DNA from: RGIG8368 sp045540275
GTDB taxonomy: Bacteria; Verrucomicrobiota; Kiritimatiellia; RFP12; UBA1067
Assembly: GCA_045540275.1 (NCBI GenBank)
Contig: JAZQGX010000204.1
Coordinates: 1 to 35,795 of the forward strand
Direction: 5' to 3'
DNA length: 35,795 bases
Shown here: piece by piece, positions 17,392-24,789 of the stretch
Numbering within the stretch: the first letter of the stretch is position 1
Layout: each line of letters opens with the position of its first letter
Program-made: the position numbers and the translations under genes
The notes under the pieces: model-generated
Seen by the model: only the letters and a program-made list of their open reading frames with translations
Told to the model about the DNA's origin: nothing
The model's database searches: none

Positions 17392-18795
17392 TTACAGTTC
17401 TTTGATGAAGATGTTGCGGAACTCGAGCGGATCGCCGTGGCACTGCAGCTCGATCTGTTCCACCGGGAAGATCGGATTCTTGCGATCCCAGTAGTTTTCA
17501 AGCACCGTGTTGTCGACGACCAGTTTGCCGTTCAGCTTGACGGTAACCTTGTCTCCGACCATTTTGATGTAGAAGCGGTTCCAATCGCCAATCTGGTTGT
17601 CGGCGATGCAGAGTGCCGAACGGGCATTCTTCTGGTTGTTGTACAAACCGCCCGAACCGGTCTTCCACTGATTGTGCGGATCCCAGATCTGAACCTGGGG
17701 CGAGCCGCGCAGGTAGAGTCCGGAATCGCCGCGAACGGAGAGCAGACGCCAGTCAACCCACATTTCAAAATCTTTGTAATCCTTGGCGGTAGCCAGCGAA
17801 TAACCACCGCGGAAACCGTCGAAGAAGAGAGTTCCGTTGTCACGGAAGTGCCAGTGCTTGACCATCTGCTCATCGGCGATTTTCTGCATCTCTGCACGCT
17901 CTTCGGCGCTTGCGGCCTGACGCGTGCGGGGATTGTCGAATCCCTTGGAGGTGGTAACGCCTTTCCAGTTGGTGAAGGTCTTGCCGTCAAACAGCTTGAC
18001 GAAGCCTTTCGGGCAGGCGGTTGCCGCATCTTCGAAATTGTAGTCTTTCGAAACTTCTTTGACGCGGATGTTGCGCCATTTGACATTTGCGCCATGACCG
18101 CACCATGAGATCGGCCCCTTGACATTGTGCAGACCGGGATGCTTTTTCTTGTCCGGGGTATCTCCGTCACCCTTCCACTGCGAGATGTCGGCATCGACAA
18201 TCATGATACCGTTGAGGATGACCTGGATTTTGCTGCCGATGGCGCGAACTTCCTGGAAGTTCCACTGTCCGCTCGGTTTGAGGTAGCTGCCGTTTCCGGC
18301 GGTACCCTTCATCGCCTTGCCGTTGGCATCGCGCAAAGCCGGAACAATGCCGTAGATCGAGCCGTGGTACTGATAGGGGGCGAGCTTTTCGGTCTTGGTC
18401 TTGCTGTCGAAGTACGAAGATCCGCCGTCGTCAAGAATCTGCAGCTCCATGCCGTAGTATGCCGCATCCTTGCCGCGAACGCTACGGATGCCCAAACCGT
18501 TGTTGGCGTTTTTGGGAAGTTTGAACTCGAAACGGAGAATGAAGTTGTCGTAATCTTTCACGGTGTAGAGGTTGCCGCCGCCGAGCGCGGGATCCATTTC
18601 CAGAACGCCGGGTTCTTTAACGACGTAGGCGGGGTTGGCGACCCAACCTTCGGTGTTAGTCCCGTTGAAGATTGAAACAAATCCTTCTTCAATCGTTTCG
18701 CGGTGGCATTGGGGCTTGGCCTTGTCGCAGCACACCGTACCGCAACAACCGACCAACACTGCGGCGTAGGCCGCGCAGGTTAGCATCTTTTTCAT
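17392..18795 (-). CDS. Tandem DUF1080 (3-keto-disaccharide hydrolase-like) lipoprotein
   Basis: The start is the ATG at 18795, with a consensus AGGAGG seven bases upstream; a longer open frame to 18840 would overlap parE and lacks this site. The 467-residue protein begins with a lipoprotein signal whose lipobox is LVGC (C17). Two DUF1080 jelly-roll domains follow, starting at FVSIFNGTNTEGW (about 38) and FVKLFDGKTFTNWKGV (about 255), each ending in a FRNI/WRNI strand typical of the family. Members of PF06439 cleave 3-keto-glycosides or bind carbohydrate. Two copies in one chain are less usual than one. It lies 20 bases after parE and begins the sugar cassette that separates parE from parC. 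Confidence 0.9.
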   Translation of the reverse strand: MKKMLTCAAYAAVLVGCCGTVCCDKAKPQCHRETIEEGFVSIFNGTNTEGWVANPAYVVKEPGVLEMDPALGGGNLYTVKDYDNFILRFEFKLPKNANNGLGIRSVRGKDAAYYGMELQILDDGGSSYFDSKTKTEKLAPYQYHGSIYGIVPALRDANGKAMKGTAGNGSYLKPSGQWNFQEVRAIGSKIQVILNGIMIVDADISQWKGDGDTPDKKKHPGLHNVKGPISWCGHGANVKWRNIRVKEVSKDYNFEDAATACPKGFVKLFDGKTFTNWKGVTTSKGFDNPRTRQAASAEERAEMQKIADEQMVKHWHFRDNGTLFFDGFRGGYSLATAKDYKDFEMWVDWRLLSVRGDSGLYLRGSPQVQIWDPHNQWKTGSGGLYNNQKNARSALCIADNQIGDWNRFYIKMVGDKVTVKLNGKLVVDNTVLENYWDRKNPIFPVEQIELQCHGDPLEFRNIFIKEL

Positions 18796-18815
18796 GGTTA
18801 TTCCTCCTGATTGGT

Positions 18816-20657
18816 TTATTCGTAACACTCTTCCGTGCACACCAGATTTTCCATGATGTACGTACGCCGCGCCGGCGAATTCGCCCCCATGTAAAAATCC
18901 AGCGTTCTCTCGATTTTGGTATCCTCGGTGCTGACCACCGGGGTCAAACGCATTCCGGGACCGATAAAGTCCTTGAACTCACTGGCGTTGAGTTCCCCCA
19001 ACCCCTTGAAACGGGTGATTTCAGCCTTCTTGCCGCACTTGGCAATCGCCCTCTCCCGCTCCTCATCGGTAAAACAGTAGTACTGCTCTTTGCGGTTGCG
19101 GACACGGTACAGCGGAGTCTCGAGAATGAATACGCGCTTTTCGTCGATAAGCGGCTTGAAGAAACGCATGAAGAACATAATCAGCAGATTGCGAATATGC
19201 AGCCCGTCCACATCGGCATCGGTTGCGAAAATAATCCTGCCGTAACGAAGATTCTGAAGGTTGTCTTCGATGTTCAACGCCTTCATCAAATTGAAGAACT
19301 CTTTGTTGTTGTACAATGCGTCGCGGTTCTGTCCGTGGACATTGAGCGGTTTGCCGCGAAGGAAGAATACCGCCTGCTTCTCTGCATCGCGGCACTGGGT
19401 CAGCGTTCCGCCGGCGGAAAGTCCCTCAGTAAGGAATATCATCGTATCCTCACCCCACCCCTTCTTGTCGCCGCGCTTGTCGAGTCGAAGATGGTCTTTG
19501 CAGTCCTTCAGCTCCGGAACGCGCACCGAAACCGCCGCCGAACGCTCACGCGCCTTTTTCTTGATCGAATTCAGCTCATTGCGGAGTTTCGAAGTCTCGT
19601 CGATTTTGCTGACGAGCTTGTCCGCCTCCTCCGGAACACGATGGAAAAGCGCCTCCGCCGCCTTGGTGATTTCGGCGACCAGTGCCGCGCGGATTTCGGT
19701 TGAGCCGAGCTTGGTCTTCGCCTGACCTTCAAAAACCGGGTTCTCCATCCGGATGGCAATCGCCCCGATAATGCCCTCGCGAACATCGTCACCGCTGAAT
19801 TTCTTCTTCGAATAGGCGTTGATCGCTTTGGTCAATCCCTCTTTGAAGGCCGTAAGATGCGTTCCGCCCTCGGTGGTGTGCTGACCGTTCACGAACGAAT
19901 AGTACTCTTCGCTGAAACGATTGGTATGGGTAAAGGTGAACTCAAGCATCTTCGAGCGGTAGTGGAACGGCACATACAGCTTGTCGAACTGGGCCTCATC
20001 GACGATCAGGTCGGCCAAACCGTTTTCCGAGACGATCTTTTCTCCGTTCAGGTAGAGGGCGAGTCCAGCGTTCAAATACGCATACATGCGCATTCTGCGC
20101 TCGATATGTTCTTCGCGGAAACGGTAATTCTTGAATATCGCAGCATCGGGCCGGAAGCGGATAAAGGTTCCGTTGCGCTCGCCGTCCTTCACCGTGCCGC
20201 GCTTTTCCGACTTGAGCTTACCGAAAGCGAACGACGCCTCCGCAAACTCCCCGTCACGCACCGAACGGATGAAAAACTCTTCGGAAAGAGCGTTGACCGC
20301 CTTGGTTCCGACTCCGTTCATACCTACCGAAAACTGGAACGCCTTGTTGTTGAACTTGCCGCCGGTGTTGATCTGACTGACACATTCGACCAGCTTGCCC
20401 AGCGGAATGCCTCGGCCGTAATCCCTGACCGAAACCGTCCCGGTATTGTACTCAAGCGTCACGTCGACGCGCCGTCCGCACCCCATGATGAACTCGTCGA
20501 TCGAGTTGTCGACAACCTCCTTGAACAGGATGTAGATACCGTCATCGTAACTCGAGCCGTCGGAGGTGCGTCCGATGTACATACCCACGCGCAACCGGAT
20601 GTGGTCAATCGCGTTAAGATGCTGGATGTCGTCCTCTGTGTAACCGGTCTGAGCCAT
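18816..20657 (-). CDS. parE: DNA topoisomerase IV subunit B (ParE-like)
   Basis: The 613-residue ATPase subunit pairs with ParC to decatenate and relax DNA. The GHKL ATPase shows FKEVVDNSIDE (E47), RDYGRGIP (78-85) and GMNGVGTKAVNALSE (112-126). The TOPRIM domain has E411 and TDADVDG (D480, D482, D484). The C-terminus carries RFKGLGELN. It lacks the large insert seen in the GyrB of this window and resembles the short ParE of Bacteroidetes and other PVC bacteria. Oddity: the usual EGDSA motif reads EGLSAGG, with Leu at the position equivalent to the E. coli GyrB D426 quinolone site. It starts five bases after the ppi stop. parC lies about 4.4 kb downstream in the same direction. Confidence 0.93.
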   Translation of the reverse strand: MAQTGYTEDDIQHLNAIDHIRLRVGMYIGRTSDGSSYDDGIYILFKEVVDNSIDEFIMGCGRRVDVTLEYNTGTVSVRDYGRGIPLGKLVECVSQINTGGKFNNKAFQFSVGMNGVGTKAVNALSEEFFIRSVRDGEFAEASFAFGKLKSEKRGTVKDGERNGTFIRFRPDAAIFKNYRFREEHIERRMRMYAYLNAGLALYLNGEKIVSENGLADLIVDEAQFDKLYVPFHYRSKMLEFTFTHTNRFSEEYYSFVNGQHTTEGGTHLTAFKEGLTKAINAYSKKKFSGDDVREGIIGAIAIRMENPVFEGQAKTKLGSTEIRAALVAEITKAAEALFHRVPEEADKLVSKIDETSKLRNELNSIKKKARERSAAVSVRVPELKDCKDHLRLDKRGDKKGWGEDTMIFLTEGLSAGGTLTQCRDAEKQAVFFLRGKPLNVHGQNRDALYNNKEFFNLMKALNIEDNLQNLRYGRIIFATDADVDGLHIRNLLIMFFMRFFKPLIDEKRVFILETPLYRVRNRKEQYYCFTDEERERAIAKCGKKAEITRFKGLGELNASEFKDFIGPGMRLTPVVSTEDTKIERTLDFYMGANSPARRTYIMENLVCTEECYE

Positions 20658-20662
20658 ACCTG

Positions 20663-21163
20663 CTATTCCACTCTGCGAATCGATTCAATTACCACCGGCT
20701 CGACCGGAACATTCTGGTACCGGCCGGAATCGGAGGTGCGGACCTTGGCGATGGCATCGACCGTATCCATTCCGGCAACCACCTTGCCGAAAACGCAATA
20801 CCCGTACGACCGCGGGGTCGGAGCCTGGAAATCCAGATACAGGTTGTCGACCAGATTGATGAAAAACTGGCTGGTCGCGCTGTCTACCACCCCGGTGCGC
20901 GCCATAGCCATCGTTCCGCGCAAATTCGAAAGTCCGTTGTTCGCTTCGTTTTTAACGGGGAGCTTGGTCTGCTTCTGCTCCATGCCGGGGGTAAAGCCTC
21001 CGCCCTGAATCATAAACGAATCGATGACCCGATGAAAAATCGTCCCGTCATAAAATCCGGAATCAACATAAGATAGGAAGTTTGCCACCGTAAGCGGCGC
21101 CTTTTCTTCGTACAACTCGGCGCTGATTTCGCCTTTATTTGTTTTGATTATGATTTTTTGCAT
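20663..21163 (-). CDS. Cyclophilin-type peptidyl-prolyl cis-trans isomerase
   Basis: The 166-residue protein is a compact cytoplasmic cyclophilin that speeds proline isomerisation during folding. Family signatures are FHRVIDSFMIQGGG (catalytic Arg), MARTGVVDSATSQFFI and YGYCVFGKVVAGMD. There is no signal peptide. The protein begins MQKIIIKTNKGEISAELYEEKAP, like E. coli PpiB. It is the first gene of the run leading to queD, preceded by a 181-base gap that holds a terminator and a palindrome near a possible promoter. Confidence 0.95.
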   Translation of the reverse strand: MQKIIIKTNKGEISAELYEEKAPLTVANFLSYVDSGFYDGTIFHRVIDSFMIQGGGFTPGMEQKQTKLPVKNEANNGLSNLRGTMAMARTGVVDSATSQFFINLVDNLYLDFQAPTPRSYGYCVFGKVVAGMDTVDAIAKVRTSDSGRYQNVPVEPVVIESIRRVE

Positions 21164-21207
21164 AATAATCCATCCGCTGCATTGCCACAGCTGGCGTTCC
21201 CTACGAC

Positions 21208-21227
21208 ATTATCTAGTTTAGATAATA
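21208..21227 (-). promoter_or_regulatory. Perfect palindrome overlapping a -10 element upstream of ppi-parE
   Basis: ATTATCTA (21208-21215) and TAGATAAT (21219-21226) form a perfect 8-bp inverted repeat around GTT. On the minus strand the palindrome begins inside a TATTAT -10-like hexamer (21222-21227), the usual place for a repressor operator. No good -35 is visible at 16-18 bases upstream, so the promoter is weak or needs an activator. The regulator is unknown. The CTAG core recalls half-sites of TrpR operators, but the spacing differs. Confidence 0.4.
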
Positions 21228-21252
21228 CCTTATTTAAGCCGTAAATTCCAGC

Positions 21253-21321
21253 AAAAAACAAGGGGGCGGGCGAACATCCTTCTGCTGGAGATGTTGTAAG
21301 ACCTACATTCCCACCCTCCCC
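21253..21321 (-). terminator. G-rich hairpin terminator after ahbC
   Basis: On the minus strand GGGGAGGGTGGG (21310-21321) can pair, with internal mismatches, with CGCCCGCCCCC (21262-21272). An inner hairpin AACATC/GATGTT fills the loop. TTGTTTTTT follows directly (21253-21261). It lies about 24 bases after the ahbC stop and separates pyrK-thrC-ahbC from the ppi-led unit. The stem is interrupted, so the call is moderate. Confidence 0.6.
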
Positions 21322-21344
21322 GGCTCGCGAGGAGGCGCACGCCA

Positions 21345-22526
21345 TCAATCACCGGCGATTTCCTCGTCTGTAAGATAGCAGGCCGGATCATCTCCCCACA
21401 GTGACCCGGAAACCGCTTCGGCGCGGGCGCGGAAGTTGCCGTTGCAGATATTCAAAAATCTGCATCTTTTGCATCGTCCCTGCAATAGTTCCTTGCGCGA
21501 GCGGAGTTGCACCAGCAGCGAACCCGGAGCGGGATTGCCCCAGATTTCGCTGAACGGTTTTTCCAAGACATTGCCCTGCGGATGGTTGCGCCAAAACTGA
21601 TCCGGATATATGGTGCCGTCCCAGCCGATGCAGGCGATTCCCAATCCGGTGCTGTTGCCTCCATTCATCTGCAGCAGCTTCCAGACCTCGTCCGCTCTGG
21701 GATCGCCGTCCGCCTTCATCTGAAGGTACAGAAACGGACCGTCGCAGTGATTGTCGACGGTAAGCACCTCGGCAGGGAAACCGTTCCGGTGCATCTGTCT
21801 CGTGCGGTCCATGATGTAGCGGACCGTCTCGCGGCGCCTGACGGCATCGAGATCGAAATCCATGATCTGCGCCCCGCGCCCGCAATAAACCAAATGATAC
21901 AGGCAGATGCGGGGAATGCGCTCACGCTCCATGTAATCGAAGATCGCCGGAATCTCATCGACATTGCCCCTGGTAATCGTCACCCGCAAGCCGACTTTGA
22001 CCCCCCGGTCGCGACAGCGCCGAATGGCGGCGGTCGATGCGTCAAAAGCCCCCTGCACTCCGCGAAACGCATCATGAACCTGTTCCATTCCGTCCATGCT
22101 GATTCCAACGTAGGAAACTCCGATTTTGGCGATGCGGTCGGCGGCGGCATCGTCAATCAGCGTGCCGTTGGTGGAAAAAACCACCCGCAATCCTTTTGAG
22201 GCGGCATATTCGGCCAATTCGAAAATATCGGGGCGCACAAAAGGTTCGCCGCCCGAAAACAGCACAACCGGAACCCCGAACCCGGCCAGATCGTCGATAA
22301 CCGCTTTCGCCTGACCGGTAGTCAATTCGGACTGCCGCGAGGAGACTGCGGCATAGCAATGTTCGCATTTGAGATTGCAGCGGGAGGTGACATTCCAAAC
22401 CACAACCGGTTTTTTGTCCACCGAAAACTGCAGCAAATGGCTGGGCAGCCGGCCGGACAAACGCCCGTAACGCAAGGGGTCGGACGCCTCCACCGTTCCG
22501 GCATACAGTTTAGAAATACCAATCAT
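21345..22526 (-). CDS. ahbC: Radical SAM/SPASM enzyme, AhbC-like (12,18-didecarboxysiroheme deacetylase)
   Basis: The 393-residue protein carries the radical SAM motif CNLKCEHC (C50, C54, C57), the GGEP loop near 95, and a C-terminal SPASM-type cysteine set (ACIGWDG, CKRCRFLNIC, CYLT) for additional Fe-S clusters. The N-terminus, MIGISKLYAGTVEASDPLRY, and the block TIYPDQFWRNHPQGNV match what I recall of AhbC/NirJ proteins of the siroheme-dependent haem pathway. AhbC removes the acetate side chains of didecarboxysiroheme; NirJ is the related haem d1 enzyme. No other haem gene is in the window, so the substrate could differ. It starts 15 bases after thrC and is followed by a hairpin terminator. 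Confidence 0.75.
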   Translation of the reverse strand: MIGISKLYAGTVEASDPLRYGRLSGRLPSHLLQFSVDKKPVVVWNVTSRCNLKCEHCYAAVSSRQSELTTGQAKAVIDDLAGFGVPVVLFSGGEPFVRPDIFELAEYAASKGLRVVFSTNGTLIDDAAADRIAKIGVSYVGISMDGMEQVHDAFRGVQGAFDASTAAIRRCRDRGVKVGLRVTITRGNVDEIPAIFDYMERERIPRICLYHLVYCGRGAQIMDFDLDAVRRRETVRYIMDRTRQMHRNGFPAEVLTVDNHCDGPFLYLQMKADGDPRADEVWKLLQMNGGNSTGLGIACIGWDGTIYPDQFWRNHPQGNVLEKPFSEIWGNPAPGSLLVQLRSRKELLQGRCKRCRFLNICNGNFRARAEAVSGSLWGDDPACYLTDEEIAGD

Positions 22527-22541
22527 CGGCCACTCCAGAAC

Positions 22542-23921
22542 TTAGCTGTTGCATTTCGAGGAGACGAACTCGGCGACCGCCTTGCCGTCTGCCGGCATCT
22601 CGAATTTGCGCACCGGCATCCCCGAAAGCGCATCGACCAGAGGATGCTTTGCAATGTCTTTGCCGGTGGCGCGGATAATCGCGTCGGGGAATTTTGCAGG
22701 ATGGGCCGTAGCCAGACAAATCATCGGCACCGCATCATCGATTCTGCGCAGTGCGGCGGAAACGCCGACGGCGGTGTGGGGATCAAGCAGATAACCGTAT
22801 TTCTCGTAAAACTCTCTGATGGTATTCAGCGTCTCTTCCGTATTTCCGCGTCCGGATACGAGGCACGCATCCGGTTGAATGCCCGGGGTGAGCGTTCCGG
22901 TTTTGCGGAACTGGGCCATCCACATTGAAACCTTTTCGGCGTCGCATCCGGCCAAAAAGTAGAGATATCGCTCGAAATTGCTCGCCACCTGGATGTCCAT
23001 GGAGGGAGAAAGCGTGGGCACCACCTCCCCGACCGAATAGGTGCCGGTATCGAGATAGCGGGAAAGAATATCGTTTTCATTGGTGGCCAGCACCAATCTT
23101 CCGATCGGCGCGCCTATGCGTTTCGCCACATAGCCAGCGAAGATATCGCCGAAATTGCCGGTCGGCACCGAGAAATCCACCTGCTTGGCTCCACTCTGCC
23201 CGATCACGCGGAAAGCAGCGTAGAAATAGTAGACGATCTGCGCCAGAAGACGCGCCCAGTTGATGGAGTTCACCGCGCCGAGTTTGTTTGCGTCACGGTA
23301 TTTCAGATCGCCGAAAAGCTCCTTGACGATATTCTGACAGTCATCGAAAGTGCCTTTCACCGCGAGATTGAAAACATTCTCGTCGGTGACGGTGGTCATC
23401 TGCATCTCCTGCACCGGGCTTACGCGACCAGCCGGATGCATAACGAAGATGCGGATGCCTTTGCGACCGCGCACCCCGTTGATGGCGGCGCTTCCGGTGT
23501 CTCCACTAGTTGCGGCGACGATGTTCATCTCTCCGCCGGTCTTGCCCAAAACGTATTCAAAGAGGTTGCCCAGGAACTGGAGTGCGACATCCTTGAACGC
23601 CAAAGTGGGACCGTGGAAGAGTTCAAGAATGTGAACCGGTCCGACCTCCCGGACGGGAGTCACCTCTTCATGGCGGAATGTCGAGTAGCTTTTTTCGATA
23701 ATGGTGCGCAGATCTTCGGGCGCGATGGAGTCGGCGAAGGGACACATCAGCTCAAACGCCAGATCCTGATATGAGAGTTTGGCGAGCGAATCAAGCGATG
23801 CGGAAAAATCGGGAAACGTTTCGGGGAGGTACAACCCCCCGTCGCGGGCCAAACCCGCAAGAACGACTTCGGTAAAGTTCAACGGTTCTCCGCCGCCTCG
23901 GGTACTGCTGTATTTCATCAT
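22542..23921 (-). CDS. thrC: Threonine synthase
   Basis: ThrC converts O-phosphohomoserine to threonine with PLP. The 459-residue protein starts MMKYSSTRGGGEPLNFTEVVLAGLARDGGLY (split here only by name), the typical ThrC N-terminus. The PLP lysine is K110 in FHGPTLAFKDVALQ, and the phosphate-binding loop ATSGDTGSAA is at about 134-143. Length fits the longer (E. coli/yeast-like) class. Two ATG codons are in tandem at the start with GGTAGG upstream. It lies 7 bases after pyrK and 15 before ahbC. Confidence 0.97.
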   Translation of the reverse strand: MMKYSSTRGGGEPLNFTEVVLAGLARDGGLYLPETFPDFSASLDSLAKLSYQDLAFELMCPFADSIAPEDLRTIIEKSYSTFRHEEVTPVREVGPVHILELFHGPTLAFKDVALQFLGNLFEYVLGKTGGEMNIVAATSGDTGSAAINGVRGRKGIRIFVMHPAGRVSPVQEMQMTTVTDENVFNLAVKGTFDDCQNIVKELFGDLKYRDANKLGAVNSINWARLLAQIVYYFYAAFRVIGQSGAKQVDFSVPTGNFGDIFAGYVAKRIGAPIGRLVLATNENDILSRYLDTGTYSVGEVVPTLSPSMDIQVASNFERYLYFLAGCDAEKVSMWMAQFRKTGTLTPGIQPDACLVSGRGNTEETLNTIREFYEKYGYLLDPHTAVGVSAALRRIDDAVPMICLATAHPAKFPDAIIRATGKDIAKHPLVDALSGMPVRKFEMPADGKAVAEFVSSKCNS

Positions 23922-23928
23922 AATAAAC

Positions 23929-24738
23929 CTACCAGATTATTTCTTTGGATTCAAACACTGGACCGTCTTTGCAAACACGTCCGATGTATTCGCTTCCGTC
24001 GCCTCGGCGGAATTTGCGGACGCAACCAAGGCAGGCGCCCGTGCCGCACACCATAAACTCATCCAGTGAGAGCCAGGCATCGAGGCCGCCGGCGCTTGCG
24101 CGCTCGCCGACGGCGCGGAGCATTCCGGTCGGTCCGCAGGCGAAAAACTCCGCCTTGCGCCCTGATTTGATAATCTCATCCACCAGAACCGTGACCAATC
24201 CCTTGACACCGGCCGAACCGTCTTGGGTTGCTACCTTCACCGTCCAGCCCAACCGTTCGAAATCTGCGGTGCAGAGAATGTCCGCCTTGGTGCGACCGCC
24301 TATCAGAAGCGTCCCCTTCCGGCGGGTGTTTTTGGCGAAAAAGCTCAGCGGGGCGACCCCGAATCCGCCGGCGACGCAAACCGGCTCGGCGTTCTTTGCG
24401 CATTGGGGAAACCCGTTGCCGAGCGGGCCCATGACGGTGACGGCGTCACCCGGCACGACATCGGCGAGCGCCTTTGAACCGCGTCCGACGATTTTAAAAA
24501 GAATCTTGACCACGCCGCGCGATGTGCCGTAGATGCTGAAAGGACGGCGCAGGGCGCTCTTCTCCAGACCGGGAACACGGATGTGGACGAACTGGCCGGG
24601 TCTGGCAATTTCGGCTATGCCCGGCAGCTTGATCTCAAGCACGCGATATGAATCGTCCAAAGCCCGGATGGATTTGACGGAGCCGACTTCATCCAGCATG
24701 GTACGCTTTTCACTAGTGACTTTATCAGTTGATTTCAT
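23929..24738 (-). CDS. pyrK: Dihydroorotate dehydrogenase electron-transfer subunit PyrK
   Basis: PyrK passes electrons from PyrD (class 1B dihydroorotate dehydrogenase) to NAD+ through FAD and a [2Fe-2S] cluster. The 269-residue protein has the FAD-binding RRPFSIY (64-70), GPLGNGF (104-110), the NAD-domain GGFGVAPL (124-131) and FFACGPTGML (198-207), and cluster ligands C231, C236, C239 and C256. pyrD is not in the window. The ATG at 24738 is only eight bases after a TATAAT box and has no Shine-Dalgarno; either the message is leaderless or translation starts at M14 (24699), which also lacks one. It heads pyrK-thrC-ahbC. The NAD-linked enzyme fits an anaerobe. Confidence 0.93.
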   Translation of the reverse strand: MKSTDKVTSEKRTMLDEVGSVKSIRALDDSYRVLEIKLPGIAEIARPGQFVHIRVPGLEKSALRRPFSIYGTSRGVVKILFKIVGRGSKALADVVPGDAVTVMGPLGNGFPQCAKNAEPVCVAGGFGVAPLSFFAKNTRRKGTLLIGGRTKADILCTADFERLGWTVKVATQDGSAGVKGLVTVLVDEIIKSGRKAEFFACGPTGMLRAVGERASAGGLDAWLSLDEFMVCGTGACLGCVRKFRRGDGSEYIGRVCKDGPVFESKEIIW

Positions 24739-24746
24739 ATTGTTCG

Positions 24747-24755
24747 ATTATAGCA
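24747..24755 (-). promoter_or_regulatory. Extended -10 promoter of pyrK-thrC-ahbC
   Basis: On the minus strand TGCTATAAT (24747-24755) is a perfect extended -10 (TGnTATAAT). No -35 close to consensus lies 16-18 bases upstream, which extended -10 promoters tolerate. The expected start falls within about 0-3 bases of the pyrK ATG at 24738. Confidence 0.7.
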
Positions 24756-24789
24756 CAAAACGCCTTCAATAGCTACAAGCTTAACCGAT

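Noticed and set aside
17355..17501. N-terminal extension of the isomerase-like gene up to 17501
   Set aside because: The added residues are a Ser/Arg-rich shadow of the DUF1080 gene; the Tat signal and ribosome-binding site place the start at 17354.
21262..21321. G-rich structured element as a possible non-coding RNA or tRNA-like gene
   Set aside because: No tRNA arms or known RNA motif fit; the T run after the hairpin on the minus strand fits a terminator better.
21148..21348. Small minus-strand frame of 66 codons bridging ahbC and ppi, with an ATGA overlap to ahbC
   Set aside because: It reads through the G-rich terminator hairpin and the promoter palindrome and into the ppi start, and the product has no recognisable features.
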